Shown: positions 47,001 through 56,207 of the stretch, piece by piece | Layout of the letters: each line of letters opens with the position of its first letter | Numbering within the stretch: position 1 is the first letter of the stretch | Source: Meandrina meandrites | Lineage: Eukaryota > Cnidaria > Anthozoa > Scleractinia > Meandrinidae | Reading direction: 5' to 3' | Assembly: GCA_963693305.1 (NCBI GenBank) | Contig: OY855906.1 | Span: 30,971,991-31,035,990, forward strand | Length of the DNA stretch: 64,000 nucleotides | The notes under the pieces: model-generated | Told to the model about the DNA's origin: nothing | The model's database searches: none | What the model saw: the letters and a program-made list of their open reading frames with translations, nothing else | Made by a program: the position numbers and the translations under genes

Positions 47001-50000
47001 TGGACCGCCACTGAAAGGGTTGGAGATTACAGAGGAAGATCGAATGGTAGGAGATATTTCAAGTAAGCTGTACTGGGAATACTTAACATCTAGCGTGCCG
47101 ACTTTTGCAGTCATTGGTTTGATTGCATTACTGCTGATTTTTCAAGGTAAGGAAATGTATATAAATAAAACATACATTTTGGTCATGCTGATTCAGGTTT
47201 TTTCTTCCGTTCTCTTGTTAATTACAAGTTCTCCATGTAGGTGTTTTGAAACCCTCTACACTATACATTTGAAATGAATAAAGTAACTTGATTAAAGTAC
47301 CAATTGTAGTGTATGTCCATATATGGTATTTCCTTATTTGGAAGTGACCATGTGCTTTTGTAGAAGGAGGCCATCTTGAATGGAGGATTAAACCGTTGTG
47401 TTGTTAAATCCAGTCTCTGTTTGTTCCGCAAACGCTACATTTTGGCGACGAGGATGGCGGTCACATTAAGTGGATTACCGTGCATATCTCCCTTCGACTG
47501 CATTGGGGAACCAGCCACACTGGCTCAACGCTGGGACAAGTGGAAAGCTGAGTTCGAACTATTTGTGGCAGCTTCGGGGGTTGAAGGACCTGGAGTCCGT
47601 GAAATATTCAAAACGTATTCAGCTGAAGTGCGAGGAGACAACAAAGAGTTCGATAAAGCGATGAAGTGTCTCTCGGACCATTTCAAAGTGAAGAAGAACG
47701 TACCTCTAGCGAGACAAAAACTGCTTGCCAGCAAGCCGAATCCGGGCGAAACGATCAACAACTTCGTTACGCGTTTGAAAAGTTTAGCGGAACACTGTGA
47801 CTATGGCGAAGAAGAAGATAACCAGGTGAGAGATATTGTGATTTCGCATATCACGAATAAAGAACTGAAGGGCAAATTCTACCGCGAAGAAAACCTTAGT
47901 CTGACCAGACTTCTGGAAATCGTGAGCACCTATCACCATAAAGATGCCTTGGTTCTCGTAAGCGAAGAAACTGTGAATCGTACCTGGGAAGACCGAAGTA
48001 AGGGCGATAAAGGAGCGAAGAGCAAGCAGCCATGACAAGGCAAATGTTGGAGATGCGATAAGACAGGTCACATGGCGAAAGATTGTAAAGTTTCTCGTAA
48101 CCATACTTGCAGCAAATGTGGAAAACGTGGGCACATGGAGGTCTGTTGTCACACGAAACAGGATAAACATGGCAAAGGAAAAGGCAAGTCTGGAAGAAAA
48201 CGAGAAGGCGTACGAACCATAGGCGACCAGCCTGACCAAGGTGACGTGGAAGGAAGCGAAGTCAGTAAAGGTGATGGATTCTATGTCTTTAGCACCTCGG
48301 ATGGTGAGTCAAACACTTTACCTCTCATGATTGAAAGTGAACCTGTCAATGTCATCATAGACTCAGGTGCTACCTGCAACTTAATGTCTGAGCAAGTGTT
48401 TGATGAAGTGTCCAAAGGAAAGCTAGAGTTGTTAGAGACTGACAGGAAAGTTTATGCTTATGCTTCTCAGCAGCCGTTAAAGCTTAGTGGAAAATGCATG
48501 TTAAACATTTGTGTACCTAATACACAAACGTCGTTGAAAGCTGAGTTCTTCATAATGCCAGGCTCCGCAGACACATTGCTGGGCAGGAGCTCTTCTGAAG
48601 AATTAGGTATCTTGAAAGTGGGTGTTTGTGTGAACGCTTGTCAACTCAAAGATGTTACTGATAAGAAGGCTGCCCTTAAGGCAAAGTACCCTCAAGTGTT
48701 TACTGGTCTTGGAAAATTGAAAAATTTCCAATTAAAACTGCATGTAGATGAAAGTGTCACCCCAGTTGCTCAAGCTATGCGAAGAATTCCGTTCAGCAGG
48801 AAACAAAAGGTTGTTGACAAACTAGAGGAACTTGAGAAGCTTGATGTGATAGAGAAAGTGAACGGTCCAACAAGTTGGATTAACCCCCTTGTTAGTGTCG
48901 AAAAGCCAAATGGTGATGTTCGCATATGTTTAGATATGAGACAAGCCAATCGAGCGATATTAAGAGAAAAACACCCTGTGCCTACCATTGAAGAGACACT
49001 GCAAGAAATTTCAGGGGCAAAAGTGTTCTCCAAGTTAGATTTGAACATGGCATTTCACCAAGTAGAACTTGCTCCAGAGTCAAGAGACATTACCACTTTT
49101 GCAGGACCTAATGGTCTTTACCGCTACAAGCGTCTGATATTTGGTGTCAATATGGCCACTGAGAAGTTCCAACACATCATCTGGCAGATACTCAAAGATT
49201 GCCCTGGCGCTCACAATATTCATGATGATATCCGTGTAGTTGGCGCTTCTGAAGAAGAACATGACGAAAGGTTGAATCAAGTCATGAAGAAATTAGAAGA
49301 GAGTGGCTTAACACTGAATTATGAAAAGTGCCAGATCGGTGTGAGTAGCATGGAGTACCTTGGTAATGTGTTAACTGACGAGGGATTACAAGTATCTGGT
49401 GGCAAAGTTGAAGCCATTATACAAGCGCCAAGGCCAAAGGACCAGTCAGCGCTGCGAAGCTTCCTTGGTTTGGCACAATATTGTTCAAGGTTCATTCCAA
49501 GCTTCGCGATCATTGCCAGCCCACTGTGGGATCTAACCAAATCACATGCCAAATGGAAATGGGGCACTGCTGAAGAGAAGGCTTTCCAAGCAGTCAAAGT
49601 GCAGCTGACGCAGGCACCAGTCATGGCATTCTTCAAACAAGGAGCGGAGACCCGTGTCACCACAGACGCCTCACCAGTAGGTATCGGAGCTGTCTTGGAA
49701 CAAAAGCAAGCTGATGGCCTGTACAGACCTGTACACTATGCTAGCCGAAAACTAACTCCACCCGAGAGCAGATATTCTCAGTTTGAGAGGGAGGCACTGG
49801 CGGTGAAGTGGGGCTGTGAGAAGTTCTTCCTGTACATCCATGGAAATGAGTTCGAAATTTGTACTGACCATAAGCCGCTGGTCACTGTGTTTGGTCCACA
49901 TTCAAAACCACCTTCAGCCAGAATTGAAAGATGGTTGTTATACATGCAGCAGTTCAAGTTTAGCATCAGACACATCCCTGGCAGAGAAAACGCCGCTGAC

Positions 50001-53000
50001 GCATTGAGCAGATTGCCAGTAGGTAGTACTCCTGATGCAGCCATCCAGCAGACAGAAGAATATGCACGCAGCATAGTTGCTGATGCCATACCTGCAGCAT
50101 TAGCACCTCGCCAAGTTGAGAGAGAATCAGAGCGAGACCCTACCCTGCAACTGGTTCGCCATGCCATAACTTCTGGTGATTGGTCGAAACTCCAAGGAAC
50201 AACGTACAAAGCTGTTAGAGATTAGCTCTGGATAATGGGACAGCTGGTTATGAGAGGAAACAAAATTGTCATTCCAGAAAAGTTGTGGAACCAGACCATT
50301 CAACTGGCTCATGAGGGTCACCAAGGGATGGTGCGAACAAAATCTCGATTAAGAGAGAAAGTATGGTGGCCAGACCTTGACAAACAAGTTGAAAAGTTAA
50401 TCCGAGCCTGCTACCCATGCCAGCTGGTTGGACCCAGACCAAAGCCAGAACCAATAAGGTCAACACCACTGCCTCAAGGCCCATGGAGTGAAATTGCTGT
50501 GGACTTACTAGAGATTCCAAAGAAGGGACACTTGCTCGTTGTAGTTGACTATTATTCTAAGTGGCCAGAAATAGCTTTTCTGACCAAGACTGATGCAGGA
50601 AATGTGATCAAATGCATGGAGAGCATGTTTCGCACTCATGGTTTGCCTGAAACCCTCAGAAGTGATAATGGTCCACCGTTTGCTTCACGAGAATTTGAAG
50701 GATTCCTTGAGTACTTATCGATTGATCACAAGAAGGGCATCCCGTATTGGCCTCAAAGTGATGGCGAAGTAGAGAGGCTCAACAAAACCCTCCTGAAGGC
50801 AATCCGAATAGCACAACTACAAGGCAAAGATTGGAAGAGAGACGTACAAGACTTTCTTTTCCAGTATCGCAGCACTCCCCATACAGTCACTTCACTATCT
50901 CCAGCTGAGCTTCTTATGGGCAGAAAGTTAAGAGATAAGTTGCCACAGGTTAAACCTTCTCGTGATCAGGCTACTGAAGCAGAGTGGCAAATTCTTCTCA
51001 GAGAAAGGTATGCTCGCAGGAAATTAAGAGAGAAAGAGTATGCTGACTCAAAGAGACATGCCACAACAAGTGACATTGCAGAGGGCGACATGATCCTGCT
51101 ACGTCAGAACCGCGAGAACAAGTTGTCACCAACATTTGAGCTCGACCCGTATCGAGTAGTAGAGAAGAATGGAAATGCAGTTATCATTAAGAATTCTTCT
51201 GGCCAAAGTAAAATGAGAAATACTGGTCACATGAAGAAGTTTGTAGACCCAGGAGCTGAGACAGGTGCTTCAGGAACTGAGCTCCCCACTCCGTCAAAAA
51301 CAACTGACACACCCAAAGAAGGAGCTAGTTTCGAGCAAGATCCAATGGATGGAATTCAGCCGGATTCCCAAAGACAAACTGTACCTTCTGCAGTTCCAGA
51401 AAAGCCAGATAGTCGTCCAGTCAGAAAAAGAGAGAGCCCTAAGTGGATGAAGGACTTTATTTGCCAAAAGTGACTGAACTCTAAAGACTGTTTATCGTGT
51501 AGCAGTTGTCGACATTTTATTCATTTGATTTGAGACATTGAACTGAAAGAGCCAAGATTAGTTCATATGTTTTTATTAGACTTTGTGGAGCTCTTTATTA
51601 AGTTAGGGAGGGATGTAGTGTATGTCCATATATGGTATTTCCTTATTTGGAAGTGACCATGTGCTTTTGTAGAAGGAGGCCATCTTGAATGGAGGATTAA
51701 ACCGTTGTGTTGTTAAATCCAGTCTCTGTTTGTTCCGCAAACGCTACACCAATGACTGATCTCATGTGGTCATTCCCGTAATAAATACATGCAGTTTCTC
51801 TACTGTGATAATCAGGGAAAAGTAGATACCATATCGAAAAAGAGAATTAGAGGAAAAAAAGACATCAACAAAAAGTTTAATTGTCGAATTTGCCCCATAA
51901 TCCAAAGAAACTCTACCTGAATTAGGCGCGAATTAGTACTTGCAACATAATAAAACATTTTTGTTTTCAACACGAAAAATGCAAAATATTGTTGTGAAGA
52001 GGTTTAGATGGGAAGGTAACTTGCCAACAAAACTTGGTCGTTTCGCAGCTGTCCAGATCCCCTTCCGATGACTCATTCCTTTTTAATATTGCGCTTATAA
52101 TTAGCTTGTAAATGAAATAACACTATGATAACTTTATCGTTCCTTTTTCTTTTTTTTACAGCAATTGTAGTTTCTCCTGACATCTGGCTCTCCTATTTGA
52201 TTAGACAGGATTACAACGAGCAGCAAAACCTGACAAACTATGGGATATATGCCATGTTTGTCACGTTGACCTTCCTGTGTTCTATTTTACGCGCCTACCT
52301 TTTCTTTGTTGTGGTGCTAAAAGCTTCTGAGAGGCTTCACAACAAAATGGTCACTGCTTTATTGAAAGCTCCTGTGTTTTTCTTCGACACTAATCCAGTT
52401 GGAAGAGTCCTGAACCGCTTTTCCAAAGACATTGGTAGCATGGATGAACTGCTCCCAATGACGTTTTTCCTTGCCGTTCAAGTCCTACTATTAGAGGCGA
52501 CAGCAGTAGTTCTTTCCTCTCTGACAAACTATTGGGTCATATTCGCAGTCACTCCTCTTATAGTGCTTTTTGTCTTGATTGTGAAGTATTTCTTGAAGTC
52601 ATCACTTGAGTTAAAAAGATTAGAGTCGGTTTGTCGAAGTCCCGTTTTTTCCCATTTTTCTGAGACCCTTGATGGCTTGGACACCATCCGTTCACGACGA
52701 AGGCAGCAGGATTTCATCGAACAGTTTTACGAGTAAGTTCGACCATAACGATAGATTCCATTTTTAATTACGGTCATAACAGTGTACCACAGAAATAACT
52801 CTCGCAGTATGTAACAAAGGAACAACAACGCTTTTTGCTATATATAGCCATGTATCTTGCAGAGCACTAACATGGTTCGTCTGCACTCACATAAATCTAC
52901 CTTCAAAACCTCTTATTCATATATGATTCATACTAGACACTGTTATCTCCATGCTTCACTTTCGAGGAGCAAACCAACGTCAGGAAATTCGAAAATTCAT

Positions 53001-54898
53001 TCAGCAAATAAGAAAATAATTGCACGTGCGAGAACAGTTTGAAGGTGCAACTAGAGAATTGAAGGTCAAAGTAGCAGTTGTTGCATCGAACCAATAAAAA
53101 AAAGTGGAGAATGGATTATTTTATAAATACTTACGTATAATTATAACTCCGTGATTTTTCTTTGCTGTCGGATTATATTTACAGGTATCAAGACCAGCAC
53201 AACCGAGCATTTTTCATGGTACTTGCATGTGCCCGTTGGCTTGGTGTCAGGTTGGATCTGCTATGTGCGCTTTTTATCGGTGCTGTAGCCTTTGCTGCGG
53301 TGTTTCTTTCTCAGGATGCAAGTAAGTCTTGTTTAAATGCAATTGAATCAATGCATACGCCTTATTCGATGGTTTATCATATATTATTATATCTCTAAGA
53401 CAGTACGCGCGCTGTGATTGGTCAATTTTACGGGCCGTATTCTACAGTACGGCCCGCGAAATTTGAGAGTTCTCCTGATGCGATAAGTTTTGTTTATCAA
53501 AATCCCTTACAACGAAAATTTTGAAAGCTCCTTTGAAAACATCTGCATTCGGACAAAACATTTTGAGAGACAAAAGCGAAAAGAACAGCGTCTTACAAAA
53601 TTCAAACTAGATTTTTCAGATCTTTTAGAAACTGAAAGCGTCCCCGACCCCGAGCATCACACAAGTCAGAAACTTGACAATTTTCTCTCTGCCGAAAGGT
53701 AGAGAAGTCGAATTCTGAATGAAAAAGATTTAAAGAGTTTTGTCGAGACTTTTGTCGAATACAGCCGCCTCTCATCGCTCCCAGAATGAGAGGCGGCTGT
53801 ATTCGCAGGCTAGTCGAGAGTAAACGAACAAAACATTCAAAACAACGTACCTGCTGCTGTTGTTAACGATCTCTTCGGCAAATTTTTAACGACGTCCGCT
53901 TATTATTTTGAAAACGGCCGGATAGTTCGAGTTCACCCCAGACAAAAGTTCGATAGTGTACTCATTTTCCAACAGGAATTCTGCACCAAACACCTCTCAG
54001 TACGACACAACAAAGCGCTTAAAAGTAGACGGAGGTCTCTGAGGTTTTTACCGGTTGTTTATGTTTTCGACGAAATTATTGTTTGTTGCTTGCGGTCACC
54101 GCTTTCTTCTCAGTAGAGTTGTTCTTCTCTGTTTATCAAACATCACATCACTTCAGGAGTTATTTCAAAGCAATCTTGAACTGTATCCAGTTTTCCACAG
54201 AAAGAAGCTGTACGGATTAATTGTAAAATTAAAACGTTTGAAGTTTGGATTCACGTGTCTGCGAGCCAACTGCAAACTGTTTTCGTAAGCCAATAAATTT
54301 CGCTTTCTTCTTGCATTTGACGCGCGCGTCATTCAAATGTAGCCGCGATTGACTTGAAATGGTTTCTTTTCTCCAGAATGAGAGATATAATAAATATCTT
54401 ATTAACCTCGTTTTCTCGGTCCGTACTGTAAAATACGGATCCTCGTTTTTTCCCATCGATTTATGGCCCGCGCGCTTCGCGCTTGGGCCATAAATCGACG
54501 GGAAAAAACTCGGTCCGTATTTTACTGTACGGACCTCGAACTCGATTAATAAGAGGTATATACGCGCGGATATTTTGGGAGTTGCGTAGTAATGAGCGAA
54601 ATACTTCGATGGTGAATTTCTTCATAGATGAAAGCGTTTGATGACATCTTAATCTTAAAGTCGCTAATTTTATTTTTCTGTCTGTTTTAGAATGGAGGCC
54701 AAATAAGGGGTTAATTCAAAATTTCCGTCCACAATCTACGCTCCTTTAACGTGGGAGTGTATCACCCCGAACTTGTCAAATTAATCCAACTGTAATCGAT
54801 TGAATTTACACACGTGAGCTTCTTATCGAGCCCCAACGTGCTAAGTGTATAAATAAACGATTGACTGACCAGCTTACTGGCTCACTGACTCACTGTAC

Positions 54899-54966
<68 letters not shown>

Positions 54967-55005
54967 CAATTGATAGATTGATCGACTAATGGTTGATCGA
55001 TTAAT

Positions 55006-55037
<32 letters not shown>

Positions 55038-55081
55038 CGATCGATTGATAGATTGATCGACTAATGGATTGATCGATTAAT

Positions 55082-55172
<91 letters not shown>

Positions 55173-56207
55173 GTGGGTGGGTGAGCGAGTGAACAGCCGA
55201 GTAACTATAATGTCGATGCATGCATTCTACCGGCGCATCTTCTGGCATAATCCAGCGAATGACTAATTGTTTATCTTTCTTTCTTATTGTTTGTTTCCTT
55301 GTTACCAGCTCTGGCTGGCCTTAGCTTGGTTTATGTTATGGATACGGCAAACCTTGCTCAGTTCTCTGTGCGACAGCTATCGGAAGTTGAAAACCTGATG
55401 ACTTCTGTAGAGAGAGTTCTGACGTACACCAAGCTCGAATCCGAACCAGGATATGGCAACAAAACACGACCACCAGAAGGATGGCCAGACGACGGGAGCA
55501 TTACATTCAGCAATGTGTCCTTAAGATATCATCGAGGTGGTCCGAGAGTTCTTAAAAACGTAAATTTAAACATCTATGGCAAGGCAAAAATAGGAATTGT
55601 TGGACGCACTGGAGCCGGGAAGTCGTCGATTGTTGCATCCCTCCTGCGCATGCCTGATGCCGATGGAGTTATCACCATTGACGGAGTGGACATAAAATCG
55701 CTGAATCTTCAGGAATGCCGCCGGTGCATTTCTGTTCTCGGGCAGAATCCCGTAATCTTCAGTGGAACACTAAGAAAGAACCTCGACCCTTTAGAACGAC
55801 ACGATGACGACACGCTTTGGGCTGTATTGGAAGAAGTAAAGCTGAAAAGCTTGGTCCAGAATCTCAAAAGGTGCCTTGACTTCGAGATATCGGAAAGAGC
55901 GGCCAATTTGAGCGTCGGTGAGCAGCAACTTGTGTGTTTAGCTCGCGTTCTGGTAGAGGGAAATAAAATAATAATACTGGATGAACCAACAGCGCACGTG
56001 GATCCTAAGACGGAAAGAGCCATTCAGGAAATAGTCCACAACAAACTACAAGGCTGCACAATTATTACCATCGCTCATCACCTGACCACTATCAAAGATT
56101 GCAATGAGATTTTTGTGTTTCAGAACGGAGAGGTTGCAGAGAGTGGCACTTATGAAGAACTTTTAGCGATCGATGGTGGCATTTTTGCTAGTATGGCAGA
56201 ATTATAA
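44068..56207 (+). CDS. ABCC4/MRP4-like ABC transporter (six coding exons)
   Basis: Exons 44068-44616, 44877-45256, 45672-47146, 52162-52732, 53185-53321 and 55309-56207. All five introns are GT-AG and close in phases 0, 2, 1, 2, 1, giving 1,336 residues (human ABCC4 is 1,325). ATP-driven plasma-membrane exporter of organic anions and cyclic nucleotides in this subfamily. Layout: short N-terminus without TMD0, TMD1 (about 90-390), NBD1 with Walker [10 protein letters not shown] (about 527), LSGGQ (617) and [13 protein letters not shown]2 (about 770-1070), NBD2 with Walker [10 protein letters not shown] (about 1136), LSVGEQ (1239), LDEPTAHVD and switch His in IAHH. NBD1 lacks the catalytic Glu after Walker B (Asn), as usual in ABCC; NBD2 has it, so one consensus ATP site. 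Intron 3 holds a Gypsy element. An acceptor-like sequence just above the ATG leaves room for a 5' UTR exon. Substrate not predictable. Confidence 0.93.
47305..47439 (+). repeat. 5' LTR (135 bp)
   Basis: Begins TGTAGTGTATG and ends CGCTACA. By reading, it is base-for-base identical to the 3' LTR. It contains TATATGG as a possible core promoter. Confidence 0.95.
47443..47457 (+). other. Primer-binding site, tRNA-Ser(GCU)-like
   Basis: TGGCGACGAGGATGG begins 3 bp after the LTR and is complementary to the 3' end (with CCA) of metazoan tRNA-Ser(GCU) as I remember it. The gag ATG (47454-47456) lies inside it. Confidence 0.75.
47454..48035 (+). CDS. gag: Gypsy gag (capsid part), ends at in-frame TGA
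   Basis: 193 codons from the ATG inside the primer-binding site. The region with [19 protein letters not shown], then [11 protein letters not shown] is the typical Gypsy capsid C-terminal pattern (F..R...Q..GE....F...L..L...C). The frame stops at TGA 48033-48035, just before the CCHC zinc knuckle that continues in the same frame. So gag lacks its nucleocapsid unless the stop is read through or is a mutation. Longer upstream reading begins with non-ATG codons within the LTR. Confidence 0.85.
   Translation: MAVTLSGLPCISPFDCIGEPATLAQRWDKWKAEFELFVAASGVEGPGVREIFKTYSAEVRGDNKEFDKAMKCLSDHFKVKKNVPLARQKLLASKPNPGETINNFVTRLKSLAEHCDYGEEEDNQVRDIVISHITNKELKGKFYREENLSLTRLLEIVSTYHHKDALVLVSEETVNRTWEDRSKGDKGAKSKQP
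48036..50225 (+). CDS. pol: Gypsy nucleocapsid-protease-RT-RNase H segment, ends at in-frame TAG
   Basis: Same frame as gag. It reads a CCHC knuckle ([14 protein letters not shown], 48051-48092), a second Cys-rich knuckle ([14 protein letters not shown]), aspartic protease [10 protein letters not shown] (about 48357), and RT with [12 protein letters not shown] and the catalytic pair in NIHDDI (about 49220; His before DD). RNase H follows, with [13 protein letters not shown] (about 49655), the [11 protein letters not shown]lu-equivalent region and TDHKPL. Stops at TAG 50223-50225 between RNase H and integrase. Internal ATG at 48072. All catalytic Asp residues of RT are visible. Confidence 0.88.
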   Translation, partial: QGKCWRCDKTGHMAKDCKVSRNHTCSKCGKRGHMEVCCHTKQDKHGKGKGKSGRKREGVRTIGDQPDQGDVEGSEVSKGDGFYVFSTSDGESNTLPLMIESEPVNVIIDSGATCNLMSEQVFDEVSKGKLELLETDRKVYAYASQQPLKLSGKCMLNICVPNTQTSLKAEFFIMPGSADTLLGRSSSEELGILKVGVCVNACQLKDVTDKKAALKAKYPQVFTGLGKLKNFQLKLHVDESVTPVAQAMRRIPFSRKQKVVDKLEELEKLDVIEKVNGPTSWINPLVSVEKPNGDVRICLDMRQANRAILREKHPVPTIEETLQEISGAKVFSKLDLNMAFHQVELAPESRDITTFAGPNGLYRYKRLIFGVNMATEKFQHIIWQILKDCPGAHNIHDDIRVVGASEEEHDERLNQVMKKLEESGLTLNYEKCQIGVSSMEYLGNVLTDEGLQVSGGKVEAIIQAPRPKDQSALRSFLGLAQYCSRFIPSFAIIASPLWDLTKSHAKWKWGTAEEKAFQAVKVQLTQAPVMAFFKQGAETRVTTDASPVGIGAVLEQKQADGLYRPVHYASRKLTPPESRYSQFEREALAVKWGCEKFFLYIHGNEFEICTDHKPLVTVFGPHSKPPSARIERWLLYMQQFKFSIRHIPGRENAADALSRLPVGSTPDAAIQQTEEYARSIVADAIPAALAPRQVERESERDPTLQLVRHAITSGDWSKLQGTTYKAVRD
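50226..51473 (+). CDS. pol: Gypsy integrase segment
   Basis: Continues the same frame after TAG. HHCC zinc region (HEGHQGM ... CYPCQ), DDE core with Asp in IAVDLLEIP, Asp in LRSDNGPPF and Glu in [11 protein letters not shown], then a basic C-terminal part with a [10 protein letters not shown]3-like strand and Pro/Ser-rich tail. Ends TGA at 51471-51473. First internal ATG at 50235. Confidence 0.9.
   Translation, partial: LWIMGQLVMRGNKIVIPEKLWNQTIQLAHEGHQGMVRTKSRLREKVWWPDLDKQVEKLIRACYPCQLVGPRPKPEPIRSTPLPQGPWSEIAVDLLEIPKKGHLLVVVDYYSKWPEIAFLTKTDAGNVIKCMESMFRTHGLPETLRSDNGPPFASREFEGFLEYLSIDHKKGIPYWPQSDGEVERLNKTLLKAIRIAQLQGKDWKRDVQDFLFQYRSTPHTVTSLSPAELLMGRKLRDKLPQVKPSRDQATEAEWQILLRERYARRKLREKEYADSKRHATTSDIAEGDMILLRQNRENKLSPTFELDPYRVVEKNGNAVIIKNSSGQSKMRNTGHMKKFVDPGAETGASGTELPTPSKTTDTPKEGASFEQDPMDGIQPDSQRQTVPSAVPEKPDSRPVRKRESPKWMKDFICQK
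51599..51613 (+). other. Polypurine tract
   Basis: TAAGTTAGGGAGGGA lies immediately before the 3' LTR, the expected plus-strand primer site. Confidence 0.75.
51614..51748 (+). repeat. 3' LTR (135 bp)
   Basis: Identical to the 5' LTR over its full length; followed by the CCAAT target duplication. Confidence 0.95.
53398..54560. mobile_element. Insertion in ABCC-like intron 5 with stacked foldbacks
   Basis: Bounded by foldbacks sharing the ACAGTACGGxCC motif: 53398-53465 (ACGGGCCGTA...TACGGCCCG) and 54395-54550 (CGGTCCGTACTGTAAAATAC and complement, centre GGCCCGCGCGCTTCGCGC). A further perfect hairpin lies at 53756-53805 (AATACAGCCGCCTCTCAT). Between them a hydrophilic frame 53490-53702 ([20 protein letters not shown], then [15 protein letters not shown]) continues in frame past one TAG, and looks like a relic of a transposon protein. 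Confidence 0.5.
54898..55172. repeat. ATTG tetranucleotide array
   Basis: About 60 ATTG units interrupted by two copies of an inner GATAGATTGATCGACTAATGG segment, so an array within an array. It lies 137 bp upstream of the ABCC-like last exon. The long Asn-Gln-Ser frame on the minus strand is an artefact. Confidence 0.92.

Larger units (their letters stand above)
47305..51748 (+). mobile_element. Complete Gypsy-type (Ty3/metavirid) LTR retrotransposon, 4,444 bp
   Basis: Two 135-bp LTRs, TG...CA ended, flanked by CCAAT (47300-47304 and 51749-51753). Domain order gag, zinc knuckle, protease, RT, RNase H, integrase is the Gypsy/Metaviridae order, closest in feel to the K02A2.6-type elements common in aquatic animals. 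No env. It sits in intron 3 of the ABCC4-like gene in sense orientation. The single gag-pol frame is broken by TGA (48033) and TAG (50223). LTR identity indicates a very recent insertion. Confidence 0.95.

Noticed and set aside
54874..55248. 124-codon minus-strand frame rich in Asn-Gln-Ser-Ile repeats
   Set aside because: It is the translation of the ATTG microsatellite; no non-repeat coding sequence.
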